DNA from: Nitrospira sp. Ga0074138
GTDB lineage: Bacteria; Nitrospirota; Nitrospiria; Nitrospirales; Nitrospiraceae
Assembly (NCBI GenBank): GCA_001464735.1
Contig: LNDU01000032.1
Location: forward strand, 43,256-107,255
Length of the DNA stretch: 64,000 bases
Direction: 5' to 3'
The notes beneath the pieces were generated by a model. The model saw only the letters and a list, made by a program, of their open reading frames with translations, made no database searches and had not been told where the DNA came from. Positions 9,386-18,274 of this stretch are shown in pieces. Positions within the stretch are counted from its first letter, which is position 1, and the number at the start of each line of letters is the position of its first letter. The translations under genes were made by a program, and so were the position numbers.

Positions 9386-9689
9386 CGATGCCTGAACATT
9401 CGTGGACTGTGTGACAAGAGTCTTCCTGTAGTCTACCCAACGAGGAAAGAGAGGAACACTGGGGATAGCCCGGGGTTCAGAATGTCATGAGAGTTTGGAT
9501 TTTCACAGAATCCCTTAAGCGCAAGCCGTTCATTTCAAAGCGATGAGCCGAGTTATTCAGAGGGTATTTCAGACGAAGATTTGGGACTTGAAATACGTTG
9601 AGAAGGCGGTATGTGATGGGGGCTTCGCGGCGATTTAGGAACAAACTAGCGTTCGAGGTGGGGACATCGTTATAGAATCGGCCCGACCG
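9386..9689. other. Intergenic stretch, nothing recognised
   Basis: About 300 bases between the lipoprotein gene and the end of the Rieske-FAD gene. No gene, repeat or structured RNA could be seen. Confidence 0.4.
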
Positions 9690-11228
9690 TTATGTCTCAA
9701 TCGGAGAAAGATCGGCCTTCGCAGGACCGTTCAGTACTTTCCCATACGCACTAAATCGAGAACCGTGACAGGGACAGTTCCAGCTGTGTTCTATGGCATC
9801 CCACGCGACAATGCATTTGAGATGCGGGCACACGGCTGAGCAGCGATGTAATTCTCCTCCTTCGTCCCGATAGACGGCTATCTTCTGGATACCGTGCCGA
9901 AGTATCGCCCCCGTTCCCTTCGGAATGTGATCTTCAGATTCGACGTCGCCTGGCGACAGCCAGTCTCCATACTGCGCGGCCACATTCAGGTTCTCTTGAA
10001 CAAAGGTTCCCGCCGCTTTCAGCGACTTCCGAGCCGGATCGTACAATGTGGTCCAGGCATTCGTACGACCCAGAATGAGATCGGTGATGAGGATGGCGGC
10101 AATCGTGCCATGCGTCATACCCATGCCGGAATCACCGGTGGCTATGTACACATTGGACTCATCACTGGGATTCCGACCGAGTAATCCTAGACCATCGATC
10201 GGTTCCATGACCTGTCCCGACCAGCGGTACTCGATGTGCGTGATCAACGGAAATCGTGCCCGGGCCCACTGTTCCAATTGTCGATGGCGAGCTTCTCCAT
10301 CGTCCGCCTGACCCGTCTTGTGATCTTCACCACCGACAATCAAGAGATCGTGGCCGTCGGCTGCTGCTCCCTTTTGGATTCTGACGTAATGGTAGGGGTC
10401 AGCCCGATCCCAGTACAATGCGGTTGGCACAGAATTCTTCGGCACACTCGCTCCGATGACATAGGTGGTATAGGGTGCTTGTTTGGTGTGCACAACGACC
10501 ATATCGTTGATGGGGGTATTCGTAGCCACGACAACCGACTGAGCCATGATGACATGACCGGATCGGGTTTCAATTCGCGATGGTTTCCCGCCCTTCACGG
10601 TTTCTACATGGCAGCCGGTGAAGATCCGCCCGCCGCGCCTTTCAATCGCCTGCGCCAGACCGGTCATATACTTCAATGGATGGAATTGAGCCTGCCGTGG
10701 AAATCGAAGGCATACTCCAGGTTCCAGGGCGGGAAGGGAGGGATTCACGACCTGTACGACATCGACGCCCGCGCGAAGCGCCGCCAGCCGCTCTTCTTCC
10801 AATTCTTCCGCTGACGGTTCCGGCGCTTGGAAAAGGTAACCGTCGGTTCGCTCAAAATCGCAGGCAATACGTTCCGTCGTCACAATAGTTTCGATGCGAT
10901 CGATCGCTGCAGTATGGCTGGCGGCCGCCAGGCGAGCGCCTAGTTCGCCGTGCAGGCGTTCGATTTCAACATAGCCGTCGTCGATGACGTTCGACAAATG
11001 TGCCGTCGTCCGTTCGGTCATCCCTCCACCGATCGGACCGTCGTCAAGGACCACCACCGATTTGCCCTCACGAGACAGACAATAGGCGGTCGACAGTCCG
11101 GCTATTCCGGCTCCGACAATACAGACATCCGTATTTAAAGATTGATTCAATGAATGCGAAGAGAACTCTGGCTTGGAAGCGGTCCAGACAGACTGGGTCC
11201 CGTTTGTATTGTCTTTCATGATTGCCAT
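9690..11228 (-). CDS. FAD-dependent oxidoreductase with C-terminal Rieske [2Fe-2S] domain
   Basis: 512-residue redox enzyme. The N-terminus has a DAO-type dinucleotide-binding fold: DVCIVGAGIAGLSTAYCLSR, followed by GGGMTERTTAHLS. The last 80 or so residues form a Rieske cluster domain with CPHLKC and CPCHGSRF, the Cys/His pairs that hold a 2Fe-2S centre. This FAD-plus-Rieske fusion is a known family of glycine/D-amino-acid-oxidase-like proteins without assigned substrate. It is probably cytoplasmic; no signal peptide. The gene lies inside the segment bounded by tRNA 3'-end copies, so it may be imported cargo. Confidence 0.9.
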   Translation of the reverse strand: MAIMKDNTNGTQSVWTASKPEFSSHSLNQSLNTDVCIVGAGIAGLSTAYCLSREGKSVVVLDDGPIGGGMTERTTAHLSNVIDDGYVEIERLHGELGARLAAASHTAAIDRIETIVTTERIACDFERTDGYLFQAPEPSAEELEEERLAALRAGVDVVQVVNPSLPALEPGVCLRFPRQAQFHPLKYMTGLAQAIERRGGRIFTGCHVETVKGGKPSRIETRSGHVIMAQSVVVATNTPINDMVVVHTKQAPYTTYVIGASVPKNSVPTALYWDRADPYHYVRIQKGAAADGHDLLIVGGEDHKTGQADDGEARHRQLEQWARARFPLITHIEYRWSGQVMEPIDGLGLLGRNPSDESNVYIATGDSGMGMTHGTIAAILITDLILGRTNAWTTLYDPARKSLKAAGTFVQENLNVAAQYGDWLSPGDVESEDHIPKGTGAILRHGIQKIAVYRDEGGELHRCSAVCPHLKCIVAWDAIEHSWNCPCHGSRFSAYGKVLNGPAKADLSPIET

Positions 11229-11337
11229 TAGTACCCGTATGGTCTGAATACAGCAACAAGGGAAACCTCTAGGGAGGGTGCCTCAACAGAGCCGTCCGGG
11301 ATCTATGAGCAGCTGAGTGATAAGTTGCGGGAATTAT

Positions 11338-11413
11338 TGGTGGCGGTGACCCGGATTGAACGGGTGACCCGCGGCTTATGAGTCCGCTGCTCTACCAACT
11401 GAGCTACACCGCC
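11338..11413 (-). tRNA. tRNA-Met (CAU)
   Basis: Complete 76-base cloverleaf on the minus strand with encoded CCA. Acceptor GGCGGTG pairs with CACCGCC, D-arm GCTC/GAGC, anticodon loop CTCATAA (CAU), T-arm ACCCG/CGGGT with TTCAATC loop. One anticodon-stem pair (A31-G39) is mismatched. An elongator Met tRNA is most likely; a CAU tRNA could in principle be the lysidine-modified Ile tRNA. Confidence 0.9.
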
Positions 11414-11548
11414 ACGTTGAAGAACGCAGATGATAGCCGAAGACAACGGTCACTGTCCACCGACTGAATAGAGCACAGCCGTGCCATGTCTAGATGAAAG
11501 TGTTCAAAACCTGTTATGGTCCTGCGGCTTTGACTCAAAAGGAGCGAG

Positions 11549-12412
11549 ATGTCGATCGGAGATAATCGTGCGGTGGTTATTACCGGAGCCTCCACTGGAA
11601 TTGGAGCGTCCTGCGCGCTGCATCTTGATCGATTGGGGTTTGCCGTGTTTGCAGGAGTACGGAAATCGGAAGATGGTGTGGCCCTTCAAACGGCCGGTTC
11701 CGATCGGCTGGTCCCGGTGGAGCTCGATGTGACAGATCTGGTAGCTATTCAGAAGTCTTACGCAGTAGTTTTGGAAGCGACGAGAGATCGTGGACTCTTT
11801 GGACTCATTAACAATGCCGGGATTGCAGTCGTGGCGCCACTTGAAGCCGTACCGATCGCCGACCTCCGCCAGCAGCTTGAAGTGAATGTTATCGGGCAGG
11901 TGGCCGTCACCCAAGCGTTTCTTCCGTTAGTCCGACAGGCACGGGGACGCATCATTAACATGGGTTCTATTGCAGGCCTCTCAACGATACCGCTGATGGG
12001 CCCCTATTCGGCTTCGAAGTTCGCGCTGGAAGCCATTACAGACGCCTTGCGCCTCGAGGTCCAGCAATGGGGGATCCATGTCTCGATTATCGAGCCGGGT
12101 GCGATCACGACACCTATTTGGAACAAATCGGCGATCGAGGCAGCTGAGCGAGAGGCTGCCATCGAGACGGAAATTCGAACCCTCTATAAGCCTGTTGTGG
12201 CTGCGGTGAGGAAGGTCGTGGGAGAAGCTTCAAAGCGAGCGATCGCGCCTGATGCTGTTGCAAGAGTGGTTGAAGAAGCCCTGACTGCTCCGACTCCGAA
12301 AACGCGGTATCTCGTTGGGACTGATGCCAAGCTCCGCGCGCTGATGGTGAAACTGCTTCCCGATCGGATCTCCGATCGGCTGTTGACATGGATCCTCAAG
12401 TTGCCTCATTGA
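11549..12412 (+). CDS. SDR family NAD(P)-dependent oxidoreductase
   Basis: Classical short-chain dehydrogenase/reductase of 287 residues. It shows the cofactor motif TGASTGIG at residues 12-19, the NNAG motif, and the catalytic YSASK with the preceding Ser in GSIAG. The C-terminal extension and the PGAITTPIW segment resemble retinol/steroid-dehydrogenase-like SDRs, but the substrate cannot be inferred. AGGAG-like sequence (AAAGGAGCG) lies before the ATG. The gene is transcribed away from the tRNA-Met and converges on the OB-fold gene. Confidence 0.9.
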   Translation: MSIGDNRAVVITGASTGIGASCALHLDRLGFAVFAGVRKSEDGVALQTAGSDRLVPVELDVTDLVAIQKSYAVVLEATRDRGLFGLINNAGIAVVAPLEAVPIADLRQQLEVNVIGQVAVTQAFLPLVRQARGRIINMGSIAGLSTIPLMGPYSASKFALEAITDALRLEVQQWGIHVSIIEPGAITTPIWNKSAIEAAEREAAIETEIRTLYKPVVAAVRKVVGEASKRAIAPDAVARVVEEALTAPTPKTRYLVGTDAKLRALMVKLLPDRISDRLLTWILKLPH

Positions 12413-12532
12413 CCCGCTACGGTCGGTTTCGCCACTCCGATGCCAAGATCCTGTTTCGAAAAGTCGAATGGAGGAAAAGTAACGGTTTATGGGTTCGTCG
12501 TTCAATGCAAAACCTGAAGTGGCTGGGAGTGA

Positions 12533-12976
12533 TTAGCCGACGAGGTCTGGATTGAGACGATTCAGCGGTTTGACTGACAGGGCCTTGATCTCGTTGTAGA
12601 CAATCGTGCGGCCGACTTGTCTGAGGCGACTGAAGACACCCTCGACAATCACTTGATCACCTTCGTGGACTTCCAGCTGCCCAAGGCTCACCACCTTCAA
12701 TGTGCCAGCCTGGTCTTGGAGCAGGAATCCATAGGCCGGATGCCCTTGACGATTGGTGGCCAACTGCACGTTCATGACCTTTCCAGTGACCATGATGTCT
12801 TGATGATCGTACTGCTCCGGATGGGCCAAAAGCTCCGAGATCTCAATCAGGCTAGCGGCTGTTGCCGGGGTAGGCGTGCCCAGGAATCCTGGCAGGTATG
12901 GGCAGATGAAGAGGACCAGGAGGAAGACAGCCACTGACGTGATAAATGGTGAGGGAGTGGAGGATTGTGGTGTCAT
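12533..12976 (-). CDS. Membrane-anchored OB-fold protein
   Basis: 147 residues with one N-terminal hydrophobic segment (residues 12-30, signal anchor) followed by an exported OB-fold-like domain: QDIMVTGKVMNVQLATNRQG, FLLQDQAGTLKVV, and GDQVIVEGVFS. The strand order resembles CcmE-type or tRNA_anti-like OB folds, but the CcmE heme-binding His motif is absent. The role is unknown. It is the last gene of a run on the minus strand (with 13026-14207 and 14288-14506). Confidence 0.65.
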   Translation of the reverse strand: MTPQSSTPSPFITSVAVFLLVLFICPYLPGFLGTPTPATAASLIEISELLAHPEQYDHQDIMVTGKVMNVQLATNRQGHPAYGFLLQDQAGTLKVVSLGQLEVHEGDQVIVEGVFSRLRQVGRTIVYNEIKALSVKPLNRLNPDLVG

Positions 12977-13025
12977 TGTTGAACGTAATTATACCGAACT
13001 GCTGGTAATTGGCAACTGTGAAAGT

Positions 13026-14207
13026 TTACCATTTGTCGGAGGCTCGACCGCTGACATCCTCTCCGATGAAATTGTTAAGAATGTGGTGCTGCAGCTCCGT
13101 GAGTTCTGTAGGGCTGGCCTCGTTTGGCGGTGCGAGCAACTCCGGATCTTTCGATCTTGGCGCCGTACGTGTGAGGAGCTCTTCATCCAGTGCCTCGTCG
13201 CTGGCGTCTACGTCCTTCTGTATAGCGACCAGCCGTTGGAGTCCGAACAAGGTACGGGTCGATTCACTGTGCATGGCGTTGGAACTGGCTCCATACACAA
13301 GCGAATTCCAAAATTTCGTTTCAGTGGCCTCCGGTATTCGAATCACGGCATAGGCCGCCAGTTTCTCAAGTAAAGCTGACTCAGTCTGCTCGAGCCCATC
13401 GTAGGTCGCGATCGATCGTTCGATGGGGGTACGAGAAAGCATCTGCAGGGTGTCCTTCCAGAGCTCCAGGGAGGGGGTGCTTCCTGGCGCTGGACTGGTT
13501 CCTGAGCCTTTGGCCTGGAGTGCGGTGAGATACTGAGACAAGAACTTGACCTTGCGAGCGGCCAACGTACTGGCTGGAATTCCCCAAATATGGCCGATTT
13601 CATGATCAAGTAAGATTGTCTGATCCGATGTCCGTTGCTCGCGCTCAGCCAGGTCGAGACGTTTTTTGAACCGTTCGGCAAACCGGAGCAGTGTTTGCAT
13701 TTCAATGGCCAGCCGCTGCCGTTGATATTCTTCCGCTGTGATCTCGTTGTGTTCCCAACGCTCTTCCAGCAACCGGAGCGTCGCCGTGGGGACGGCGGAT
13801 CGAGCCTGGGATTTGAGAGTGTCGATTGTTTCGGCAGACACACCACGGTCAGCGAGCAGGAGGGCGGCTCGAGAGACTAAGGTCTCCGCCATGTGGGCCT
13901 GATGTTTTAGGACGACACATTGAAGCCACGTTCGTTCTCGTCGAAGCCGAGCCCGCCTGCGGTATTCGTTCCGGCGATCGATCATCGCCGTGATCGATTC
14001 CTGGGTCATTGTGGTGACGGGCTTCTTGCCGGAGACACATCGAGGGTCCGGCCGGTCCGCCACCATATACAAGATTTCCTCGTGAGTGACGTCGAGATAC
14101 TGGATCAGCAACAGTCTGAGGATGATGCGACCTTGGATCGGCAAGCCGGCGACGACGTCTTCAATCATCTCGGCGGTCAGCGGCGATGCCATGACTGTTT
14201 GCGTCAT
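13026..14207 (-). CDS. Conserved hypothetical protein
   Basis: 393 residues, family not recognised. The N-terminal region (ASPLTAEMIEDVVAGLPIQG, IQYLDVTHEEILYMVADR) looks like a helical recognition domain, followed by a very basic helix around NEYRRRARLRRERTW, then long charged helices likely forming coiled coils (residues 150-230). No signal peptide or membrane span. It lies in a minus-strand run 50 bases before the OB-fold gene and 80 bases after a 72-residue gene, so these may be co-transcribed. Confidence 0.6.
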   Translation of the reverse strand: MTQTVMASPLTAEMIEDVVAGLPIQGRIILRLLLIQYLDVTHEEILYMVADRPDPRCVSGKKPVTTMTQESITAMIDRRNEYRRRARLRRERTWLQCVVLKHQAHMAETLVSRAALLLADRGVSAETIDTLKSQARSAVPTATLRLLEERWEHNEITAEEYQRQRLAIEMQTLLRFAERFKKRLDLAEREQRTSDQTILLDHEIGHIWGIPASTLAARKVKFLSQYLTALQAKGSGTSPAPGSTPSLELWKDTLQMLSRTPIERSIATYDGLEQTESALLEKLAAYAVIRIPEATETKFWNSLVYGASSNAMHSESTRTLFGLQRLVAIQKDVDASDEALDEELLTRTAPRSKDPELLAPPNEASPTELTELQHHILNNFIGEDVSGRASDKW

Positions 14208-14287
14208 ATGTTTCTTTCAGGCGGTGAAGGCCATGGTTCTACGGTGTACGCAGGGGTGAGACGGTACGACTCGCATCTGATGGCTGA

Positions 14288-14506
14288 CTACGCTGTGCCC
14301 GTCCGTTGCTCACGTTGTTCGAGTTGAAGGGCGACATATTCACGGATGTCTTGTATGCTGCCGCTAAGGAACATTTCCCGTGGGATTTCTACCCGCACAA
14401 GCTGGGAGGGGTCGATCCCTCGGTCTTGGGCATAGAGTTCATCGATATACAGGCTCACTGAGCCATCAGGAAAACGCAAGGCATAGAGCGCGGTGGTATC
14501 AGCCAT
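14288..14506 (-). CDS. Small conserved hypothetical protein
   Basis: 72 residues if started at MADTTALYALRF; a longer version (96 residues) starts at 14578. The shorter form is preferred because the compact domain DGSVSLYIDELYAQDRGIDP begins just after it; neither start has a good ribosome-binding site. The protein is acidic and soluble, with alternating strands and a final helix (DIREYVALQLEQRE). Function unknown. Confidence 0.5.
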   Translation of the reverse strand: MADTTALYALRFPDGSVSLYIDELYAQDRGIDPSQLVRVEIPREMFLSGSIQDIREYVALQLEQREQRTGTA

Positions 14507-14800
14507 GAGATCCCAGCGAGTGACAGTGTAGAGGTAACACAGGCCTTGTCGGACTGTCAAAGCCGTGGACAGGTACATGAGTGGTCAGCGGTCAGCGGGA
14601 AACATTCTCTATTTTAAGGGACTTTCCGCAGTACCCGGCTTCGCCTGAGAACAGAGATCGTGGAGTGGATCATGACAGTCCGCAGGGTGTTTCTGATGTG
14701 AGAAGCCTTGAGCAATAAGCCCTAGCGAGAGCCGGCAGGGCCCTGGGAGGGCTGTCGAACGCCGTAGGGCACAGGCGTGCCCTGAGGACTACTTTTCCAA

Positions 14801-14839
14801 TCAAAACAAAGGGCCTTCGATCCTAACAATCGAAGGCCC
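14801..14839 (-). terminator. Rho-independent terminator of the Cld-family gene
   Basis: On the minus strand an 11-bp perfect stem (gggccttcgat / atcgaaggccc, loop 7) is followed by a T-rich run TTTGTTTTGATT. It starts 24 bases after the stop codon at 14864, as expected for an intrinsic terminator. Confidence 0.85.
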
Positions 14840-14863
14840 TAGGACGCACTCTGATCCGGATCT

Positions 14864-15586
14864 CTAGCCGCCGAGGGTGTCGAGGGTTTCCTTGAGACTC
14901 TTGCGAATGCACGTGAAGATCGGGGTATCCCGCAGCGTATAGCGTGAGCCCTCTGTCTCCCGTAGTGCCATTACTAAGTCCAGGAAGTCCTCTGGCTTGT
15001 CGCTTTCAAACGCCACGACCCATTCCTGATCGTCCAACCCAAACGAATACGTCGTGTTCAGCTTCACGGAGGGGAATCGATGTCCCACTTCTATGTGCTC
15101 GTCCATCATGCCCTGCCGCGCCGCCTTCGTAAGCAAAAACCATTCCCTGGTCTTCAAGAACGGATACACGAAGATGTACTTGCTTTTCCCTGGGACCACG
15201 GTCAACCGTTTGCCTTCCTGGCCTGCATGCGAGTGATGATCGACGTATACGGATCGTTTGGTGATCGCCAGGTAGGAATATGGGGTCGTGAGATACTGCC
15301 CAAGGCCGGAGGTCAGGATCTTGGTAGTCATGTCCTGGAACAGGTCGAGATCATAGCTGATACGCCAGAGCATGAAGTCGCAGTCGCCGCGAATACCAAT
15401 GGTCGAATAGGGGACCAGTAGGACTTGTCCGTTATACTCCTCCACCGCGCGGATGAATTCCTGCTTGCCCTGCGTCCGCACATCTTCCGGCAACCGCCGC
15501 CAAGCGGGATCGACTTTATAGAATGCAAAGTTGACGTACTGACGCCGAGGGGCTGACGGGATAGAGGGTGTTTCAGGGGTCGACAT
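14864..15586 (-). CDS. Chlorite dismutase-family heme protein (HemQ/ChdC-like)
   Basis: 240-residue member of the chlorite dismutase/coproheme decarboxylase superfamily. The heme-ligand region MMDEHIEVG gives the proximal His at residue 164. Thirteen residues further, where functional chlorite dismutases have the distal Arg, there is Asn (N177, in KLNTTYSFGLDD). The segment VYPFLKTREW has Tyr141 at the position of the catalytic Tyr of coproheme decarboxylases. The protein is therefore more likely HemQ/ChdC-like (heme synthesis or sensing) than a chlorite-detoxifying enzyme; this is inferred from motif alignment by eye. No signal peptide. Monocistronic, with a terminator behind it. Confidence 0.85.
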   Translation of the reverse strand: MSTPETPSIPSAPRRQYVNFAFYKVDPAWRRLPEDVRTQGKQEFIRAVEEYNGQVLLVPYSTIGIRGDCDFMLWRISYDLDLFQDMTTKILTSGLGQYLTTPYSYLAITKRSVYVDHHSHAGQEGKRLTVVPGKSKYIFVYPFLKTREWFLLTKAARQGMMDEHIEVGHRFPSVKLNTTYSFGLDDQEWVVAFESDKPEDFLDLVMALRETEGSRYTLRDTPIFTCIRKSLKETLDTLGG

Positions 15587-15695
15587 TACCTAACTCCTTT
15601 AGTATCAATTAGCATCAATAGAGGAGAGCCTCTCCTCAAGTCTTCTTCGTTTAGCACTTCCCCTTCTGTCTTGTCAACGGGAGGCCAGACCTGAA

Positions 15696-15708
15696 CTGTC
15701 ATTGACAG
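15696..15708. promoter_or_regulatory. Inverted repeat between divergent genes (possible operator)
   Basis: ctgtca-t-tgacag is a perfect 6-bp inverted repeat with a 1-base spacer, lying between the Cld-family gene (minus) and the secreted-protein gene (plus). It includes ttgaca, which could also be a -35 box, though no good -10 follows at the right distance. It is only a candidate site. Confidence 0.25.
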
Positions 15709-15737
15709 GATGCCGAGCTTCTGTTAGTGGCAACCAC

Positions 15738-16337
15738 ATGAAAAGTGCTCACTATACAGCATCCATCTTGACTGCCGTTGGCTCGGCGGTTGGGATTGCC
15801 TGTCCATCTGGGGCGATTGAAACCAGTCCGACGCAAGAGCAAATTTCGAGGGCTTTGGAACGAGGGAAAGAGGTGGCGGTACAACATCGTTCACCTGATA
15901 CATTGTACCTGCGTTTTGGACCGAATGATGGCGCGCATCCCAGTGGGTTCTTCATCACGAAGCTCCGTGGGATATCCGTTATGGCCGCTCACATGGCGTT
16001 ACGTGGCCTTGAACCGAGCGGGGAGGACATTGCTCGCGTGATCGAAGTATCCACGCTGCAGATCAGTACCGTGATTTTCGGAGACAGCCCATCTTTTGCC
16101 GTCAATAGTTATATGGCACTTGACCAAGGGAGTCGGATCATTAAACCCATCGCGGTTCGTGTCGATGGCCAAGCCGGTCGGACGGCAACCTGGCCGGATG
16201 CGCCTCGATTTCAGGCGAAAGTCGTGGCCTCGTTCAACTATACGGACTTTGATCCGAAGGCGCAGACAACGATCACTGTGTTTCCTGCAATCGGTGGAGA
16301 GGTCCGTTTTACGATCAACCTTGCTCAGATTGAATAA
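15738..16337 (+). CDS. Hypothetical secreted protein
   Basis: 199 residues. The start at 15738 (MKSAHYTASILTAVGSAVG) gives a plausible signal peptide, cleaved near SGAIE. The mature part contains helices (EQISRALERGKEVAVQ), a strand-rich middle (DTLYLRFGPN, SGFFITKLRGISVM), and a C-terminal beta domain (KVVASFNYTDFD, TITVFPAIGGEVRF). Similar small exported proteins are common in this phylum with no assigned role. It is 13 bases upstream of cinA and may share its transcript. Confidence 0.6.
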   Translation: MKSAHYTASILTAVGSAVGIACPSGAIETSPTQEQISRALERGKEVAVQHRSPDTLYLRFGPNDGAHPSGFFITKLRGISVMAAHMALRGLEPSGEDIARVIEVSTLQISTVIFGDSPSFAVNSYMALDQGSRIIKPIAVRVDGQAGRTATWPDAPRFQAKVVASFNYTDFDPKAQTTITVFPAIGGEVRFTINLAQIE

Positions 16338-16350
16338 GTCCTCATCGCGT

Positions 16351-17640
16351 ATGGCAGCAGCATCGCCGCATAGGTATCTCGCAGAAACAATCGCCATCGG
16401 GTCAGAACTGCTGGTGGGTGGACGGACCGACAGCAATTCTCTGCTCATTGCAGACGCACTGGCCACGATCGGTGTTGAAGTCAGGGTCAAAACCATCGTC
16501 GGAGATGATGAAGTTGATATTGCGGACGCATTGAAGACCGCCTGCCGTCGGGCCGGGATCGTCATCATCACTGGAGGGCTAGGCCCCACGGTAGACGATT
16601 GCACGAGGGAAGCGGTTGCGGCCGTGACGGGGTGCCGACTCGCACGCCGCAAGGAAGCCTTTGAGAACATGAGGGCCAGGTTGGCTCAATGGGGGCGAAC
16701 ACCAAACAAGGGGCAATTACGACAAGCGTTGATTCCGTCCAAGGCGACCGTGTTGCCGAATCCAGTGGGGTCGGCACCGGGGTTTGCGATCACCTGGCGA
16801 GGGACTCACATGATTGCATTGCCTGGTGTTCCCAACGAAATGAAAGCGATGACGGCGCAATCGGTTGTTCCACTTTTGGTTGCTCAATTTGACCGATCGG
16901 GGCAGGCGCATCCCTCTCCCATCACACGATTGATCTTTCATACTTGGGGATTACCGGAGTCTGATGTGGATGCCAAGTTGAAGGGATTGATCCCGAAACG
17001 GACGCCGATTGCCCTGGGGCTGCTGGCCTCGCCGACAGGCGTGCTGGTGTCGCTGACGACCAAGGCTCATCGATCGATCAAGGAAGCCGTGCTTCAGTCA
17101 TTGGCGGAAGGGGTTCGTACGAGATTGCGCGAGTGGATTTATGCCGAAGGACAGGAGACGTTGGAGGAAGTAGTCGGTCGTATGCTCAGACAACAGAAAC
17201 TCACCGTTGCAGTCGCTGAATCGTGCACGGGGGGATTGATTGGGCATCGACTCACACAGGTGCCGGGATCATCCGCCTATGTCGATCGTGGGGCGCTCTG
17301 CTACAGTAATCGATCCAAAACGGAGATGCTCGGAGTGTCAGCGGGTCTCTTTGAGCAGCATGGGGCGGTCAGTCGGGAAGTCGCGGCGGCGATGGCGCGA
17401 GGGATGAGGGAACGGGCAGGTGTGTCAGTGGCCGTGAGTGTCACGGGTATCGCTGGACCTGGCGGTGCGACTGAAACAAAACCAGTCGGACTGGTCTATA
17501 TCGGACTCGACGGAGGCAACGGCGATACCGTGATAAAGGAGTGTCGGTTCCACGGAGACCGGTTTGTGATCAAACAGCGGGCTGCACAGGCAGCACTCGA
17601 TCTGCTTCGACGTTGGCTGATCGGAAGGGGGAAAGTATGA
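16351..17640 (+). CDS. cinA: CinA family protein (nicotinamide-nucleotide amidase / competence-damage inducible)
   Basis: 429 residues with the two-domain CinA layout: an N-terminal MoCF/MoeA-like domain (TIAIGSELLVGGRTDSNS, IITGGLGPTVDD) and a C-terminal CinA amidase domain (VAVAESCTGGLIGHRLT, VSVTGIAGPGG). The family hydrolyses NMN to recycle pyridine nucleotides, and in some bacteria has an ADP-ribose pyrophosphatase activity in the N-domain. The start at 16351 follows directly after the secreted-protein gene. Its stop overlaps the ATG of thpR (ATGA), indicating coupled translation. Confidence 0.93.
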   Translation: MAAASPHRYLAETIAIGSELLVGGRTDSNSLLIADALATIGVEVRVKTIVGDDEVDIADALKTACRRAGIVIITGGLGPTVDDCTREAVAAVTGCRLARRKEAFENMRARLAQWGRTPNKGQLRQALIPSKATVLPNPVGSAPGFAITWRGTHMIALPGVPNEMKAMTAQSVVPLLVAQFDRSGQAHPSPITRLIFHTWGLPESDVDAKLKGLIPKRTPIALGLLASPTGVLVSLTTKAHRSIKEAVLQSLAEGVRTRLREWIYAEGQETLEEVVGRMLRQQKLTVAVAESCTGGLIGHRLTQVPGSSAYVDRGALCYSNRSKTEMLGVSAGLFEQHGAVSREVAAAMARGMRERAGVSVAVSVTGIAGPGGATETKPVGLVYIGLDGGNGDTVIKECRFHGDRFVIKQRAAQAALDLLRRWLIGRGKV

Positions 17641-18236
17641 TCCGGACCTTTTTAGCCGTCGAGGTCGGTGACGAGGTCCGTACCGCGATCTCCCAGGCAC
17701 AGCACGATCTCAAGGAACGGCTCGCGGCCCATCTCTCCAAGGAGGTCCGCATCACCTGGGGACAAGTGAATTCGTTTCATCTCACGCTGAGGTTTCTCGG
17801 AGATACGGAGAGGCACCTCATCGACCAACTCCGTGAAGCGATGGCGAGTGTCAGGCAGTCTCATCCGATCATTCAGATCCCGATCGATCGGCTCCAGGCC
17901 TTCCCAAGTTTCGAGAAACCGCGGGTGCTGTGGATCGGTCCATCTGACGAGTGGCTTAAAAGTGAACCAGCCAAGCGGTTGGCGGCGTTGCATCGGGAGA
18001 TAGAATCCTGCTGCCACTCGTTCGGTTTTCCACCAGACGAGAAACCCTTCAACCCACATCTGACACTGGCGAGGATCAAACTAGGTGAACGACAGGTCGG
18101 GGAGCTGCTCGCCAAAAGTGGCGTCTGTGAGCAGGCACGGCCGTTAGGGTCGATGACAGTTGGGCCGATCGTGCTGATGAAAAGCCATTTGCGTCCAACT
18201 GGCCCCGTCTATACGAAACTCTGGGAAGTGGTGTGA
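17637..18236 (+). CDS. thpR: RNA 2',3'-cyclic phosphodiesterase
   Basis: 199-residue 2H phosphoesterase (LigT/ThpR). Both HxTx catalytic motifs are present: FHLTLRFLG (about residues 48-56) and NPHLTLARI (about residue 140). The enzyme opens 2',3'-cyclic phosphate ends of RNA. The start overlaps cinA by four bases; the cinA-thpR order is widely conserved, commonly followed by recA, which here lies 7 kb further on after an inserted accessory stretch. Confidence 0.92.
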   Translation: MIRTFLAVEVGDEVRTAISQAQHDLKERLAAHLSKEVRITWGQVNSFHLTLRFLGDTERHLIDQLREAMASVRQSHPIIQIPIDRLQAFPSFEKPRVLWIGPSDEWLKSEPAKRLAALHREIESCCHSFGFPPDEKPFNPHLTLARIKLGERQVGELLAKSGVCEQARPLGSMTVGPIVLMKSHLRPTGPVYTKLWEVV

Positions 18237-18274
18237 GGGGATAGCTGGTAGCGTCGAAAACAGCCAGGTGAATG

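Noticed and set aside
10236..10814. 192-codon plus-strand open frame
   Set aside because: Lies wholly inside the Rieske-FAD gene on the opposite strand; no family resemblance.
14864..15586. Functional chlorite dismutase
   Set aside because: The distal Arg required for chlorite turnover is Asn here; the family call is kept but not the enzyme name.
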